Assembly: GCA_963422465.1 (NCBI GenBank)
Contig: OY730173.1
Coordinates: forward strand, 62,001-126,000
Direction: 5' to 3'
DNA: 64,000 nt
From: Lichina pygmaea
Lineage: Eukaryota > Ascomycota > Lichinomycetes > Lichinales > Lichinaceae
A program made the position numbers and the translations under genes. This document shows, piece after piece, positions 51,549 through 60,442 of the stretch. The notes beneath the pieces were generated by a model that was given only the letters and a program-made list of their open reading frames with translations, was not told where the DNA came from and ran no database searches. Every line of letters begins with the position of its first letter. Within the stretch, counting starts at the first letter, position 1.

Positions 51549-51673
51549 CAGCTTGACTGGTGACTTGATTAGCTCTTGGTGCATCAACTACAAGCAGTCT
51601 GGGAAGCTGCCCGCCATCGACTGCCCCGAAGTTCCCAGCCTGCACCATGTGGAGGTTCGAGTTGTTGCAGGCC
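51549..51673 (-). mobile_element. Element X, left end (copy X1)
   Basis: Complement of the first 120 bp of X2 (11168-11290), ending GTTGTTGCAGGCC. The target duplication CAGAGTCTATG (51674-51684) then leads into GypD. Together with 5567-6564 it reconstitutes one X copy. Confidence 0.88.
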
Positions 51674-52439
51674 CAGAGTCTATGTAGTATACCAGCAAGG
51701 CAACTAGAGTACCTGGCTACCAATAGCTGAGTTTACCTACAACAACAGCTTCCACCCAGTCTTAGACTGTTCACTGTTCTACACACTCCAGAGTGCAGAC
51801 CCAGTGATCCAACAGCAGCTTGTCAAGAAGATAGATACTAATATTCCAGCCACCAAGAAACAGACTGAAGCTATAGCCACAATGCACACTGATGTCAAAG
51901 TGCAGTGAGTCTACACACAGTACACCCAGGCCACCTACACAAACTGGAAGACAAAACCTTAGGTGTTCAATATTGGAGACATGGTGTAGCTATCAGACTG
52001 CAACCTTAAGACACAGCAGTCTAACAAGAAGCTTGACTTCAAGTTCTTGAACTTCTTTAAGGTTGAAGATAGGGTGGAGATACAGGTGTACCACCTGGAG
52101 CTTCTGCATACTATAAGAGTTCACCCAGTCTTTCATGTCTTTCTGCTCAAGCTATGCAAGAGTAGCAATTACCCCAATAAGTGGCCACCTTCTGATGTTG
52201 TCAGTAACAATAAGAAGGAGTACAAGATTGAAGAGATACTGGACAGCTATCACTACTGTGGGCATGTCCAGTACCTGGTCAAATAGAAAAACTACCCTGA
52301 CTACAACAACCAGTGGGAGCTGCCTGGGAACCTTGGCAACACTGAGAACACACTCCAGGATTTTCTTTTGAAGTACTCTGGGAAGCTAGGCCACCACTGT
52401 CCCAACACTTCCATGAAGAGTATAGCTGCTGCAGACTGA
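51674..52439 (+). pseudogene. GypD pol C-terminus: integrase end and chromodomain
   Basis: The frame starts RVYVVYQQGN and STWLPIAEFTYNN, which continues the integrase ending at 7365. Then VFNIGDMV, FLNFFKVEDRVEIQVYHLEL, VHPVFHVFLLKL and a chromodomain (EYKIEEILDSYHYC, HVQYLVK, stop, NYPDYNNQWELP). TGA at 52437-52439. Several stops; the best open stretch is 52047-52286. Confidence 0.82.
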
Positions 52440-53156
52440 CCTACTGGGAAATAATAACAGAGGGCTACTACTGGACTGCAGTAAGCTCTTGCAGGCACAC
52501 AACCTCTGTAGCTTTCTCTTGGGAATCACAGGTCTATGCTAGATCTTTCACAAAACTTAACAAAACTATATTTTAATTCTACTAAGAGAGACAGTCAATT
52601 CTGCAATCAATTATATTACCACTGTCACTACAGCCAGACCACACTACTACCAAACACACACTCACACCTGGTACTAATCAGCTCCCATCACTATCACCAT
52701 CACTATCATTATTGCTATCAGACTGGTTGATAGTGTCCACAATATCACTAACCTAGTTCTACTTGATCAGCTCCTTATAGGTCTACAACCAGTTAGTATA
52801 GACTGACAACAGTCCACAGGTGGTCCAGCCACTCACTGTCTTACAGGTGGTATTGGCTGTGATGTGGCTAGCTTTCAGTGTCTCCAACATGATTACCAGG
52901 TGGTACCTCTGTGGCACTATGTTAGCCAACATCAACAAAAAACAAAGTAGATCTACCTACCTCCAGAGTGCTTATCAACATGTTCTTTAGCACACCTGAT
53001 AGCTTCTGCTGCAAGATGTGCTGGTACACTGTAAAGTACTTCTTGAGCTTATTCTTCTGTGCCTCTGTCAGCTTGGTGGTGTTGTGAACAACAAACACAG
53101 TCTTTATCAGTGTCTTCACCACTTTGACTGCACACACCAGGACCTGTCCACCTATT
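52440..53156 (+). mobile_element. GypD 3' region, mostly without recognisable genes
   Basis: 52440-52900 holds no gene I can support; 52665-52720 is a CAT/CAC-rich simple stretch. A minus-strand open frame 53137-52922 (KTVFVVHNTTKLTEAQKNKL and on) is helical and charged and may be the C-terminal tail of the antisense cysteine-rich frame described at 58606-59233, in a shifted frame. Bases 53141-53156 (GACCTGTCCACCTATT) are the left duplication of the LINE-A that follows. Confidence 0.6.
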
Positions 53157-53335
53157 TATTTTTTTTTTTATTTTTTATTTGATTCTTACACTGTTTGTAG
53201 CTTTACAGCCATGCAGATCTTCCAGCTAATAGTGAACTTCTTCAGAAAACCTTTAAAGGAATAAAAACTGAAGACAGGGAGGTGACTAGAAAGTGTAGCA
53301 AAAGGAAATCTTGTAGTGTCTGGTAGGAAAAGCTT

Positions 53336-56300
53336 CTAGATGTTGGAGTGTGAATAGTGAAGTTTGAAAGCCAGATTAAATTGGTTTAGTCTTTTCAAAG
53401 ACATAAACCAGTACAGAAACTTCTGTAGAAGCTCTGGGTTTGAAATAATAGTAGTGAAATCTTGGGGGTTAAAGAGAGCATGTTGTCTTTGACTTGAGTA
53501 GAGAGAGCATGAAGAGGTGATATGCTTTACTGTCTCTTCTGCTTGACCACACATGCATAGGGGGGTAGGAAAGTCAGGGACTCCAGCTCTGAAAAGAAAA
53601 CTTGCTAGACCAATTCTCCCAGTTCTGGTTTGCAGTAGTAGACTTGCCTCAGCTTTCTGTAGCTCTTTGTAGAGCTTTAGGTTGTTGTAGTGAGGTTTTT
53701 GGCAAAACACCTGCCATCCAGCATAGCCTTTTCTTTTCTTCTCCTCCCATTGGTTTTCCCACTCTTTAGTAAAGAGTATTTGTAGTTCTTTCTTTGAACT
53801 AGCCTGGTTAGTAGTTATTTGACTTAACCAAGTGAACTTCCAATTAGGAGAGATAGTTGAGGATTTCTTTAAAGGTTTCCTCAGTGAAGAAGCATAGGAA
53901 GAAATAGTAGCAAAGGTACTGTCAAGAAAGTCTTTCAGAGAGGAGGTTTGGATAGAAGATAGAAAACAAGCTGTGCGAAATTTAAAATAGAGATCTAGAG
54001 GTAAAAGAAAAAGCTCACTCTCTAATAGAAAAGAAGGAGTGGCTTTGAAAGCACCCCCAATAAGTCTCAGACATTTGTTTTGGAATATGATAAGAGAGGA
54101 AATATTAGAGGATTTTCTGAGTGGGTTGAACCAAATTCCCACTGCATAGCTCAGTACAGATCTGAGTATTGCAGTGTACACAAGGCGTGCTGTGAGAACT
54201 GGAAAGCCCCAGGTGGAGTAAGAGGTTCTAGAAAGAGAAGATAGTGCTTTTTGTGCTTTTTGAAGAATAATTCTCTGGTGTTTGTGCCAGTGGAGTTTGG
54301 CATCCAGGTACACTCCCAATACTCGCACTTCTTCTTTTGGTTTTAGAATCACATTCCCAAGTCTAAGCTTGAGCTGCAGATTGTCTGATCTTCTTCTGGA
54401 AAAATGAAGTATTTCATATTTCTCAGGAGAGAAGACCATTCCATGTCTTGCAGCCCAAGATAGACATTTAAGATGTGTATTCTTCAACTTCAGAAGGTTG
54501 CTTTTAAGAGAGTGTCCAAATGCAAGCAGATTTGTATCATCTGCAAATCCCAGAGCAGAAACACCAGTAGTAGGAGAATGTACAGTCTCATGAAGTTCAG
54601 AAATATAGAATAGAAAAAGAATAGGAGACAAAGGGGAACCTTGGGGAACTCCACAGTGAATAGGAATAGAAGAGGACTCAGAGTCATCAAAAACTAGGGT
54701 GGTGGTACGTCTGGTACAGAAAGAGAAGATCCAAGAAGTTAGCCAGAGAGGGATTCCTTTTCTCTCCAGAATCTTTTGAAGAATCTCTGGAAGAACTCTG
54801 TCATATGCTCCTGAGATGTCCAGAGAAAGTAGAGATGCAACCATGCCTTCTTTCCAGACTTTTTCCACTTGGGAAGTTAGAAGGAAAAGTGCTGATTCAG
54901 TTGATCTGCCTTTCCTGAACCCCATCTGGATTTCTGGCAAGAGTTTAGCCTCTTCTGCTACCTTGCTTAGTCTGGCTGCTGTAATAGCTTCCATCAGCTT
55001 GCCAGTTGTGTTTAGCAGAGCTATAGGGCGCCAGGCTTTAGCTTGGTTATAGATTCCCTTGCCAGGTTTTCTTAGACAGACTGTTTTTGCATTCTTGAAT
55101 TTCTCTGGAAAGTATTCCAGTCTCCAGCATGTTGATGTGAGAACAGCTATAGCTTGGCAGAACTTGGGACCCAGAGCTTTCAGAAATCCATTTGGCAGCT
55201 TGTCTTTTCCTCCTGCTGTAAAAGGTTTCTTCTTGTTCAGAATTTGCTCCACTTCTTCAGTGGTAACCTCCTGGGAAAGCTGGATCTCTGGGGTACTCTG
55301 GTGACTTTCTGTACTTGGTTCTGGGACACGTGCTTCTGGAAAGAATTGAGCTGAGAAAGATTTTGTCTTCTCCTCAAAGCTTTTGGCTAGTCCTTCTTGA
55401 GTCTCCAGATCAGGGACCAGAGGAAGATCAGGGGTCTTGTTAGCTTTTGATTTTCCCCACTTTGCAAGCTTCCAGAATTTTGAGGAACTGGCTAGCTCAT
55501 GGACTTGTTTTCTGAAGGTGTTCTGTTTGCCTTCTCTGACAGCTTTCTTCTTGAGCTTAGTTGCTTCTTCTAGCTCTTCTTGGCTTGCCTGTCCTCTGAG
55601 CACTTGTCTTCTTATTCTTCTTTCCTGCTTAACTTTAGTTTGGATCTCTTGGTTCCACCAGGGGACTGAGTGGCTAGATTGCTTCTGGAGTTCTGTGCAT
55701 CTGTCTGCTATTTCTTGGAGAAAGTGGTTAAGATATTCCAAGTACTCATCCACTTCATGTTTATCTTGAAAGTGGAAGGGCAGCTGCAAATTATTACACT
55801 CTTGTTTTGCCAGGTTTGTGTCCAGTGTTTTCCAGTTCCTTTCTGGCTTCCAGGTTTTTCTTGGTGAGTCCAGGTCCAGGCTAGTTAGCACAGGTCTGTG
55901 GTCAGACCCATGAAAGAACTGCAAAGCAATTTTAGAAAAGATTAGAGAGTTAGAAAGAGAAGAAGATATAAAGGAAAGATCAATAGGTGAACAGGGTTTG
56001 TGGGAAAGAGATCTAGCTCTTGTGGGTGTAAAAGGTGCAATAGCTAACTCCAGATTTGAGTTTTTCATTAGAGTTTGGAACTTGTGTGCAGTGTCAGAAT
56101 ATAGTCTTCTTTTCTTTGACCAGTCAGGGTGGTGAAGATTTGAGTCTGTAAGAAGAATATGCTGCCCTTTTGCTTGTAAAACATTTTGGAGTAGACAGAG
56201 AAGAGCTTCTGATGCTTGTAGGTAGTTCTCTTGACTTGAGGGAGTGAAGTATAGATTATACACCCACAGAGAAGTAGAGGTGTTTTCCAGATGAATTTCA

Positions 56301-56578
56301 AGAGAAACAAAGTCTTTACTCCAGAAAGTAGGGTGGAGAGATGACAGATTCAGGTTTTTGTTAATAAGAAAAAGAGTTCTACCAATCTCTGGAGAATATA
56401 AAGGAAGAAAAGAAGAAAAAACAGTTGAGGTGCTGGTTTGAAGGTGAGGATTCTTCCAGGGTTCTTGAAGTGCAATAATATCTACTTCTTGAAGAGTTGG
56501 GGTTGCTAGAAGTAGCTCTTGGACTGATTGGCTTTTCTGCACATTGTATTGAAGAAGTGTGAACTTTGTATTCTTCAT
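53336..56578 (-). CDS. LINE-A ORF2, endonuclease-reverse transcriptase (1080 aa)
   Basis: The translation is identical, as far as I can compare, to the ORF2 at 40945-44187: APE endonuclease (QEPW, TDSNLHHPDW, SDHRPV), RT with FADD, C-terminal C-x-C-x8-H-x4-C finger, and no RNase H. The start overlaps the ORF1 stop (ATGA at 56578-56575). It would act in cis on its own RNA in the nucleus. Confidence 0.96.
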   Translation of the reverse strand: MKNTKFTLLQYNVQKSQSVQELLLATPTLQEVDIIALQEPWKNPHLQTSTSTVFSSFLPLYSPEIGRTLFLINKNLNLSSLHPTFWSKDFVSLEIHLENTSTSLWVYNLYFTPSSQENYLQASEALLCLLQNVLQAKGQHILLTDSNLHHPDWSKKRRLYSDTAHKFQTLMKNSNLELAIAPFTPTRARSLSHKPCSPIDLSFISSSLSNSLIFSKIALQFFHGSDHRPVLTSLDLDSPRKTWKPERNWKTLDTNLAKQECNNLQLPFHFQDKHEVDEYLEYLNHFLQEIADRCTELQKQSSHSVPWWNQEIQTKVKQERRIRRQVLRGQASQEELEEATKLKKKAVREGKQNTFRKQVHELASSSKFWKLAKWGKSKANKTPDLPLVPDLETQEGLAKSFEEKTKSFSAQFFPEARVPEPSTESHQSTPEIQLSQEVTTEEVEQILNKKKPFTAGGKDKLPNGFLKALGPKFCQAIAVLTSTCWRLEYFPEKFKNAKTVCLRKPGKGIYNQAKAWRPIALLNTTGKLMEAITAARLSKVAEEAKLLPEIQMGFRKGRSTESALFLLTSQVEKVWKEGMVASLLSLDISGAYDRVLPEILQKILERKGIPLWLTSWIFSFCTRRTTTLVFDDSESSSIPIHCGVPQGSPLSPILFLFYISELHETVHSPTTGVSALGFADDTNLLAFGHSLKSNLLKLKNTHLKCLSWAARHGMVFSPEKYEILHFSRRRSDNLQLKLRLGNVILKPKEEVRVLGVYLDAKLHWHKHQRIILQKAQKALSSLSRTSYSTWGFPVLTARLVYTAILRSVLSYAVGIWFNPLRKSSNISSLIIFQNKCLRLIGGAFKATPSFLLESELFLLPLDLYFKFRTACFLSSIQTSSLKDFLDSTFATISSYASSLRKPLKKSSTISPNWKFTWLSQITTNQASSKKELQILFTKEWENQWEEKKRKGYAGWQVFCQKPHYNNLKLYKELQKAEASLLLQTRTGRIGLASFLFRAGVPDFPTPLCMCGQAEETVKHITSSCSLYSSQRQHALFNPQDFTTIISNPELLQKFLYWFMSLKRLNQFNLAFKLHYSHSNI

Positions 56579-58017
56579 GTAGACATTTCATCTTCAAAGA
56601 TCTTGAAGGGGTTGACTGACTGCTTTCCCCCTGTGTTTGTTGATCTTGTAGACAGAATTTGCACTTCTGGAGACCCTCCTCTGAGTCTCTCTGAGCTTCT
56701 AGTTGGCTCTGTGGTTTTCCGTCTTTTTCCCCCTGGAAGAGTCTGTATGAAGGGGAAAGTAACTGGAGACTGTGTGACTGGGACAGTGGTAGCAGTGGAG
56801 ATCTCATACTTCCCTGGGCGGGAAATCCATGCCTCTCTTGCCTTCTTGACTGCTTCTTGGCGTACTGGGCATGTGCTAGCCCAGGCTGGGTGAGCTCCTT
56901 TGCAGTTGCTGCATTTTGGCTTTAGCAGTTGCTCAGGGATTTGGCAGGTTCTTCTTTCATGCTGGCCTCCACAGGCACCACATACAGCTTGATTCCTGCA
57001 CAGGCGAGCTTGGTGTCCATACCCAAAGCACTTGAAGCATTGTGCCACCACTGTGTTAGCCAGAAAAGGCTCTGCCTCATGCAATCTGTGGCCCAGCACT
57101 ACTCCACTCTCAATTAGAAGATTGGCCTGTTCCGGGGTGGCCAGATCCAGGTGGAGTGAAGTAACTGGTTTCTTTTGAGCTATAGCCTTCTTTGACCAGT
57201 AGGCTCTTAGAATAGTGATTTGCTTGCTCAGGGATGGGTTGCTGTTCTGGATAGTCTGGCGAGTTTTTTCCAGGTTTTCTGGCTGGATGTCTGTGGTTCT
57301 GACTCCATGAATCAACACTGGGAATCTCTTGGGTTGGATAGTTGCTTCCTTGGTAAAAATAGCTGATATCCAGGCAGAGTCTTTCTCCAGAAAACTCTTA
57401 GTCTCTTGGGTTTCAGTGTTAATAAGAATGTCCCCTGAGGGAAGTTTTCTCACTGCTCTGACTTGTTTATTATAGGGACTGGGGAGTCTGTCTTGGAGAG
57501 CTTGAAAAAGCTGGATGTGAGTCCTGTTGGCCATATCAGGTGTCTGGTTACCAGGGTGGACAAGAACTTCCTTCAGAATCCTTGGAGCTAGAGGGATTTG
57601 AGCTGGGATATGTTTCTGAACAGCCTGGGCATATGATGGCTTGGATTCTTGCTTGTCTAGCCGCTTGCTAATATTCTCCAGCTCCTGGAAAATCTTGTTG
57701 GTCAGACCAGTGGGGAGAGACTGGGTTTTGGTGGACTGGGCTTCATTAGTACAAGAGTTTTTCTTAATATTCTCCCAGCTTTTCAGTACAGATTCTGGGG
57801 TAGCTTGAGTCTTGAGCCATGAGTCCAGTAGGTTGTAGTCATTCTGGAGAGCTGGATAGGGGGTAGAAGAACTAGGCTGAGTACCAGCAGAACTGGGAGC
57901 TGGCATTGTTGGAGAAGGTGTTGTTTTTCTGGTAGTGTTCTGGGAGGAGTCCGGTTTCTTCTTTTTGACAGGCATAGGGTAGGTAACCTGCACAGTGGGT
58001 TGTTCACAAAGGGTCAC
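56575..58017 (-). CDS. LINE-A ORF1, zinc-knuckle RNA-binding protein (480 aa)
   Basis: Identical in translation to ORF1 at 39506-40948, with the same three knuckles and basic GGKRRK. The 5' UTR of about 590 bp (58018-58605) carries the same three degenerate repeats. Confidence 0.95.
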   Translation of the reverse strand: MTLCEQPTVQVTYPMPVKKKKPDSSQNTTRKTTPSPTMPAPSSAGTQPSSSTPYPALQNDYNLLDSWLKTQATPESVLKSWENIKKNSCTNEAQSTKTQSLPTGLTNKIFQELENISKRLDKQESKPSYAQAVQKHIPAQIPLAPRILKEVLVHPGNQTPDMANRTHIQLFQALQDRLPSPYNKQVRAVRKLPSGDILINTETQETKSFLEKDSAWISAIFTKEATIQPKRFPVLIHGVRTTDIQPENLEKTRQTIQNSNPSLSKQITILRAYWSKKAIAQKKPVTSLHLDLATPEQANLLIESGVVLGHRLHEAEPFLANTVVAQCFKCFGYGHQARLCRNQAVCGACGGQHERRTCQIPEQLLKPKCSNCKGAHPAWASTCPVRQEAVKKAREAWISRPGKYEISTATTVPVTQSPVTFPFIQTLPGGKRRKTTEPTRSSERLRGGSPEVQILSTRSTNTGGKQSVNPFKIFEDEMST

Positions 58018-58605
58018 CTGGTTCCTAGCAGTAATTGCACAATCCTGGGACCACTCCCCAAGACTGTACTTTCCTGGGCAGTCTTTTCCAACTAGACTCT
58101 AGGGAAATCTGGCTGTATTAACTCAAGCTGGAGACCACACCCCCTGCCTGAGCTTTCCTAGAGTTTTTCAACTCTACCAGCACTAGAGGCAAGCTCTAAA
58201 CTATTTCTCTTATCCTGGGAGCCCTGATCTCCTTGATGCTAGATGTTTCTCTTGAGAGAAGTTCAAGCTGTTATCTGTCTGACTGGGAGTACTTGCTCAA
58301 TCCTGGGACCACACCCCAAGACTGAGTGTTCCTAGGTACTTGGGGCCTGTCCCCAGTCTTTCAGAATCCCACTGGCCACTCTCTGCCTTGTTATAGATAG
58401 TCTGTTGGTTGTTGAAGTTGAAGATCGAAGATTCAGAGATCACAACTTTTGACAAACAAGCTGGGTTACCCAAAGTGATGGGTTTTCACCTTAAGGTTTT
58501 GGTGGTTCCCAACAGATACTCGCTTGGTTTCCAGAACTTCTGACAAAGTCCGGTGATTATCAGAAGTGATGGTCCTTGAACGTAGTGGTACTGCTGGCAA
58601 GATGT
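58018..58605 (-). promoter_or_regulatory. LINE-A 5' UTR of La7
   Basis: Inverse copy of 38929-39505 plus 13 different bases at the extreme 5' end. No gene inside. Confidence 0.55.
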
Positions 58606-59233
58606 GACCTGTCCACCTATTAGCCACCAACAAGCTGAACACACACTTCTGACTCACCTTCTCACACTTTTTCTTTGTGCCCTGGCACCAAGAACAGATG
58701 TACCCACCCTTGACAGTCTAACAGTGTGACGAGGCAATAGCAGAGCAGAACTTGAGCCTAACTGATTCAGTAACCTTGACCTGACTTGGCTTGAGACTTG
58801 AGACTTGGATTGATGTACAAGATGAAAGACAAGGAAGGAAAAAAGAAAAGAAGAAGAGAAGAAGCTGGGAGAGCAGGAGAAGTTCTTATAGGCAGAGGAT
58901 ACAGTAGAGCAAACAGGCAACAGTGCAGATGGAACTTCCCAGCAAGTTGTGTGACTTGTGCCAGATATGCAACAAGGCAATAGCAGAGCAAACAGGCAAC
59001 AGTGCAGATAGAACTTCCTGGCAAGGTGTGTGACTTGTGCCAGATATGCAACTGGGCCAGAACTGTGACAAACAGATTGTCACTGGCTTAGTGCCAAGGT
59101 TGTACACACAACAGCAACATATCTTGGTACACTCTGTCATCAGGGTGTTAGGTCCAGGGTGTGCAGTAGAAGTACCAGGAGAGGCTATCATCAAGCCCAA
59201 GAAAAAACAGACAAAAAAAGGTGGACAAGACAC
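58606..59233 (-). pseudogene. Antisense cysteine-rich frame of GypD
   Basis: When the solo LTR is removed, the minus strand reads (from about 59190) TSTAHPGPNTLMTECTKICC, then CCVYNLGTKPVTIC, a TAG, and TVKGGYICSWCQGTKKKCEK. The C-C-x11-C and C-x2-C-x6-C pattern equals that of the GypC antisense frame in spacing. It continues KVSQKCVFSLLVANRWTG into the La7 target site. It lies beyond the GypD chromodomain on the opposite strand, as in GypA and GypC. Split by two insertions and at least one stop. Confidence 0.58.
58725..59070 (-). repeat. Solo GypB LTR (346 bp)
   Basis: Plus view TGTGACGAGG..AACTGTGACA, flanked by the 5-bp duplication AACAG (58720-58724, 59071-59075). No internal GypB sequence adjoins, so it arose by LTR-LTR recombination. 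It carries one internal duplication of about 79 bp relative to the 267-bp LTR. Confidence 0.93.
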
Positions 59234-59682
59234 AGCAACAGGGATAGGACAACAGTGTTGACTAGAGTTCTTGGATGTTTGAAAAAAAGAAACTCTGACA
59301 AGCTGGGGGAGTCTCTCTTATACACACCCTCTTCTACATCATCTGACAACCACACCCACCCTGCCCTCAGTAAACAAACAGAATCCACTGACACAAGGAG
59401 AGCTCTGGACATCCAACAGCAGTCTCTGGAAGTGCCAGAGGCACCTTCAGCTATCTACAGATACTTCTGGAGATAGCATTAAGTGCTGTTCACACTGCAT
59501 GCAGGAATTGACAGAACAAGATGCACTTCTTTGTCAAATCTGCCTCTTCATGCAGAGACTACTGTACCCCACACACCACAATGAAATCTTGGGTAAGCTG
59601 CATGTGGTACTGCCACAAAAGCACACTTCTTGTCAGTTCTATCAGCTCTCCTCTAGAACACATCAAAAACCTGGGTAGCTTA
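59076..59682 (+). other. Remaining GypD-side sequence with an unassigned open stretch
   Basis: The first part is the N-terminal side of the antisense frame. From 59283 to 59678 the plus strand is open for 131 codons without an early ATG and contains C-x2-C-x11-C-x2-C (CSHCMQELTEQDALLCQIC). I cannot assign it. No LTR end is recognised before the GypB LTR at 59683. Confidence 0.4.
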
Positions 59683-60035
59683 TGTTATAGTTCTGGCCCA
59701 GTTGCATATCTGGCATAAGTCACACACCTTGCTGGGAAGTCCCATCTGCACTGTTGCCTGTTTGCTCTGCTATTGCCTTGTTGCATATCTGGCACAAGTC
59801 ACACACCTTGCCAGAAAGTTCCATCTGCACTGTTGCCTGTTTGCTCCGCTGTTGCCTGATCCCCTGCCTATAAGAACTTCTTCTGCTCCCCCAGCTTCTT
59901 CTCTTCTTTTCTTTTTTTCTTCCTTCCTTGTCTTTTGTCTTGTACATCAATCCAAGTCTCAAGTCTCAAGCCAAGTCAGGTCAAGGTTACTGAATCAGTT
60001 AGACTCAAGTTCTGCTCTGCCATTGCCTTGTCACA
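59683..60035 (+). repeat. 5' LTR of GypB-6 (353 bp)
   Basis: It starts TGTTATAG (two transitions from TGTCACAG) and ends CCTTGTCACA. A unit of about 85 bp (TTGCATATCTGGCAYAAGTC and following) is present twice, which explains the extra length. CTACGAAAGACC follows as the primer site. Confidence 0.9.
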
Positions 60036-60093
60036 CTACGAAAGACCTACACAACTATAACACACCTCACCAAGCCATGTTCACATCCTTGTC

Positions 60094-60442
60094 ATGTCTC
60101 AACAACCAGTTGTGTGCCACTTCTGCCAACTCTCACTGTCTATGTCAAGCATCTCCCACCCAAGCCTCAGTTCCACAGTCAGGAGCTTCAGTTCTGTGTC
60201 CAGGGTTCATCAAGCCAGCCTTCACACCACAGCCACCAAGTCCTACCATGGATCTCAGCCACTCTAAGCTGATGCCAGAAGAGCAAGAACATTACCAAAG
60301 CAAAGACCTCTGCTTCTACTGTGGGAACCAAGGTCATGTCTCAACCTTCTGTCCAGTGAAAAGCATGCCTGTTGTTACCACCACCACAACCACCACCAAG
60401 TCTGCCACTGTTGAGACTACTCCAGAGTTGGAAAACAAGTAG
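60094..60442 (+). pseudogene. GypB-6 gag, internally deleted
   Basis: ATG 60094 (ATGTCTCAACAACCAG) is joined directly to the sequence that normally follows residue of about 190 (CAGTTGTGTGCCACTTC). ACAACCAG occurs at both ends of the missing block in intact copies, so a short direct repeat probably mediated the deletion. The C-terminal part, out of frame with the ATG, keeps the knuckle CFYCGNQGHVSTFC and a Thr run. Capsid is lost. Confidence 0.88.

Larger units (their letters stand above)
53157..58605 (-). mobile_element. LINE-A La7, full-length and apparently intact
   Basis: A second complete LINE-A, inverted relative to La6. The 16-bp duplication GACCTGTCCACCTATT flanks it (53141-53156, 58606-58621). 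Its tail differs from La6, and its 5' end has ACATCTTGCCAGC before AGTACCACTACG, so the two are independent insertions. The 3' UTR differs by at least one base (GAAGTTC for GAAGTCC). Confidence 0.95.

Noticed and set aside
52665-52720. Functional microsatellite or telomere-like repeat
   Set aside because: Short, imperfect CAT/CAC-rich tract with no telomeric unit.
55437-55769. Several 60-140 codon frames opposite or overlapping LINE-A ORF2 (also at 41754, 42219, 54816, 56528)
   Set aside because: They are reading-frame shadows of ORF1/ORF2 repeated in each copy and carry no domain.
59702-60442. A 246-codon protein starting in the GypB LTR
   Set aside because: The first half is LTR sequence; the frame is open only because gag was deleted out of frame.
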